NCBI GenBank assembly: GCA_027294925.1
Contig: JAPULM010000243.1
Location: forward strand, 1 to 6,607
DNA length: 6,607 nt
Direction of reading: 5' to 3'
Source of the DNA: a bacterium
GTDB taxonomy: Bacteria > Tectomicrobia > Entotheonellia > Entotheonellales > Entotheonellaceae
This document shows positions 6,401 to 6,607 of this stretch, piece by piece. The notes under the pieces are model-generated. The model worked only from the letters and a program-made list of their open reading frames with translations, did not search any database and was not told the DNA's origin. Every line of letters begins with the position of its first letter. Position 1 is the first letter of the stretch. Made by a program: the position numbers and the translations under genes.

Positions 6401-6607
6401 ATGGAGCGCAGAACGTTCGTCAAACATTCGATCGCCGCGGGCGTCGCTACCGTCGGGGGTGCCTTCGCCGGTGACCGCGACCTCGATGCCGCAGAACACA
6501 GTCAAGCACAGACGTTCACGATCAATTTTGCCCCACACTTCGGCATGTTCGAGGAGCACGCCGGAAGCGATCCGATCGGTCAGTTGCAGTTCATGGCCGA
6601 TGAGGGG
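6401..6607 (+). CDS. Tat-signal TIM-barrel protein, hydroxypyruvate isomerase-like (partial, runs off the end)
   Basis: The ATG at 6401 opens a frame of 69 codons that is uninterrupted to the window edge; the C-terminus is outside. The first residues MERRTFVKHS carry a twin-arginine motif (RRTFVK, 3-8), followed by the hydrophobic stretch IAAGVATVGGAFAG (11-24), so export by the Tat pathway is predicted. The mature part begins near residue 38, and FAPHFGMFEEHAGSDP (43-58) with QLQFMADEG resembles the N-terminal strand of hydroxypyruvate isomerase/xylose isomerase-like TIM-barrel proteins (AP2Ec family). Exported versions are common in several environmental phyla; their substrates are mostly unknown. 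GAGG at 6392-6395 is a well-spaced ribosome binding site, and the start is only seven bases after the chimeric ORF stop, so it was probably in one operon with the intact apbE in the source genome. Local GC is high (~70% over 6421-6480), like the apbE fragment and unlike the genes to the left. Confidence 0.72.
   Translation, partial: MERRTFVKHSIAAGVATVGGAFAGDRDLDAAEHSQAQTFTINFAPHFGMFEEHAGSDPIGQLQFMADEG

Noticed and set aside
1..6607. CRISPR arrays, tRNA or rRNA genes, insertion sequences
   Set aside because: No regularly spaced direct repeats, tRNA-like cloverleaf, rRNA-like stretch or transposase motif was seen; nearly all of the window is covered by protein-coding frames.

Overview
The window reads as environmental bacterial DNA, probably from a metagenome-assembled contig. 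Positions 1 to about 6010 are moderate in GC (50-52% by hand count over 5821-6000) with short intergenic gaps and every gene on the + strand. I cannot name the lineage from sequence alone; the gene families are widespread among environmental bacteria.

Layout. (a) 12-716: a family 2 glycosyltransferase of the 'rSAM/selenodomain-associated transferase 2' type (TIGR04283-like). (b) 717-841: an intergenic region with a plausible sigma70-type promoter (760-788) and overlapping inverted repeats. (c) 842-5738: a compact three-gene unit made of a PHP-domain metal-dependent phosphoesterase (GTG start at 842), a CbbQ/NorQ-type MoxR AAA+ ATPase whose ATG overlaps the PHP stop (ATGA at 1552), and a 1080-residue CbbO/NorD-type von Willebrand factor A (VWA) protein. 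A strong hairpin at 5756-5776 probably closes the unit. (d) 5878-6393: an ORF that starts as dephospho-CoA kinase (CoaE) and continues in frame as the C-terminal part of an ApbE-type FAD:protein FMN transferase. GC rises from about 50-52% to about 65% near the junction at 6010-6021. (e) 6401-6607: the start of a Tat-signal, hydroxypyruvate isomerase-like TIM-barrel protein that runs off the window.

How the genes work together. MoxR ATPase/VWA pairs of the CbbQ-CbbO and NorQ-NorD kind are remodelling machines: a ring ATPase driven against a client protein that the MIDAS-bearing VWA subunit recognises. Known clients are Rubisco and nitric oxide reductase, and neither is encoded here, so the client is unknown. 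The VWA protein carries about eight degenerate units of roughly 37 residues at its N-terminus, a good candidate for client recognition, plus an unusual insertion just after the first MIDAS motif. Translational coupling to a PHP phosphoesterase suggests a joint function, but this is inference.

The right end (about 6010 to 6607) should be treated as suspect. A half CoaE joined in frame to a half ApbE at a short stretch that fits both proteins, together with a composition shift, is more easily explained by a chimeric contig or illegitimate recombination than by a functional fusion enzyme.
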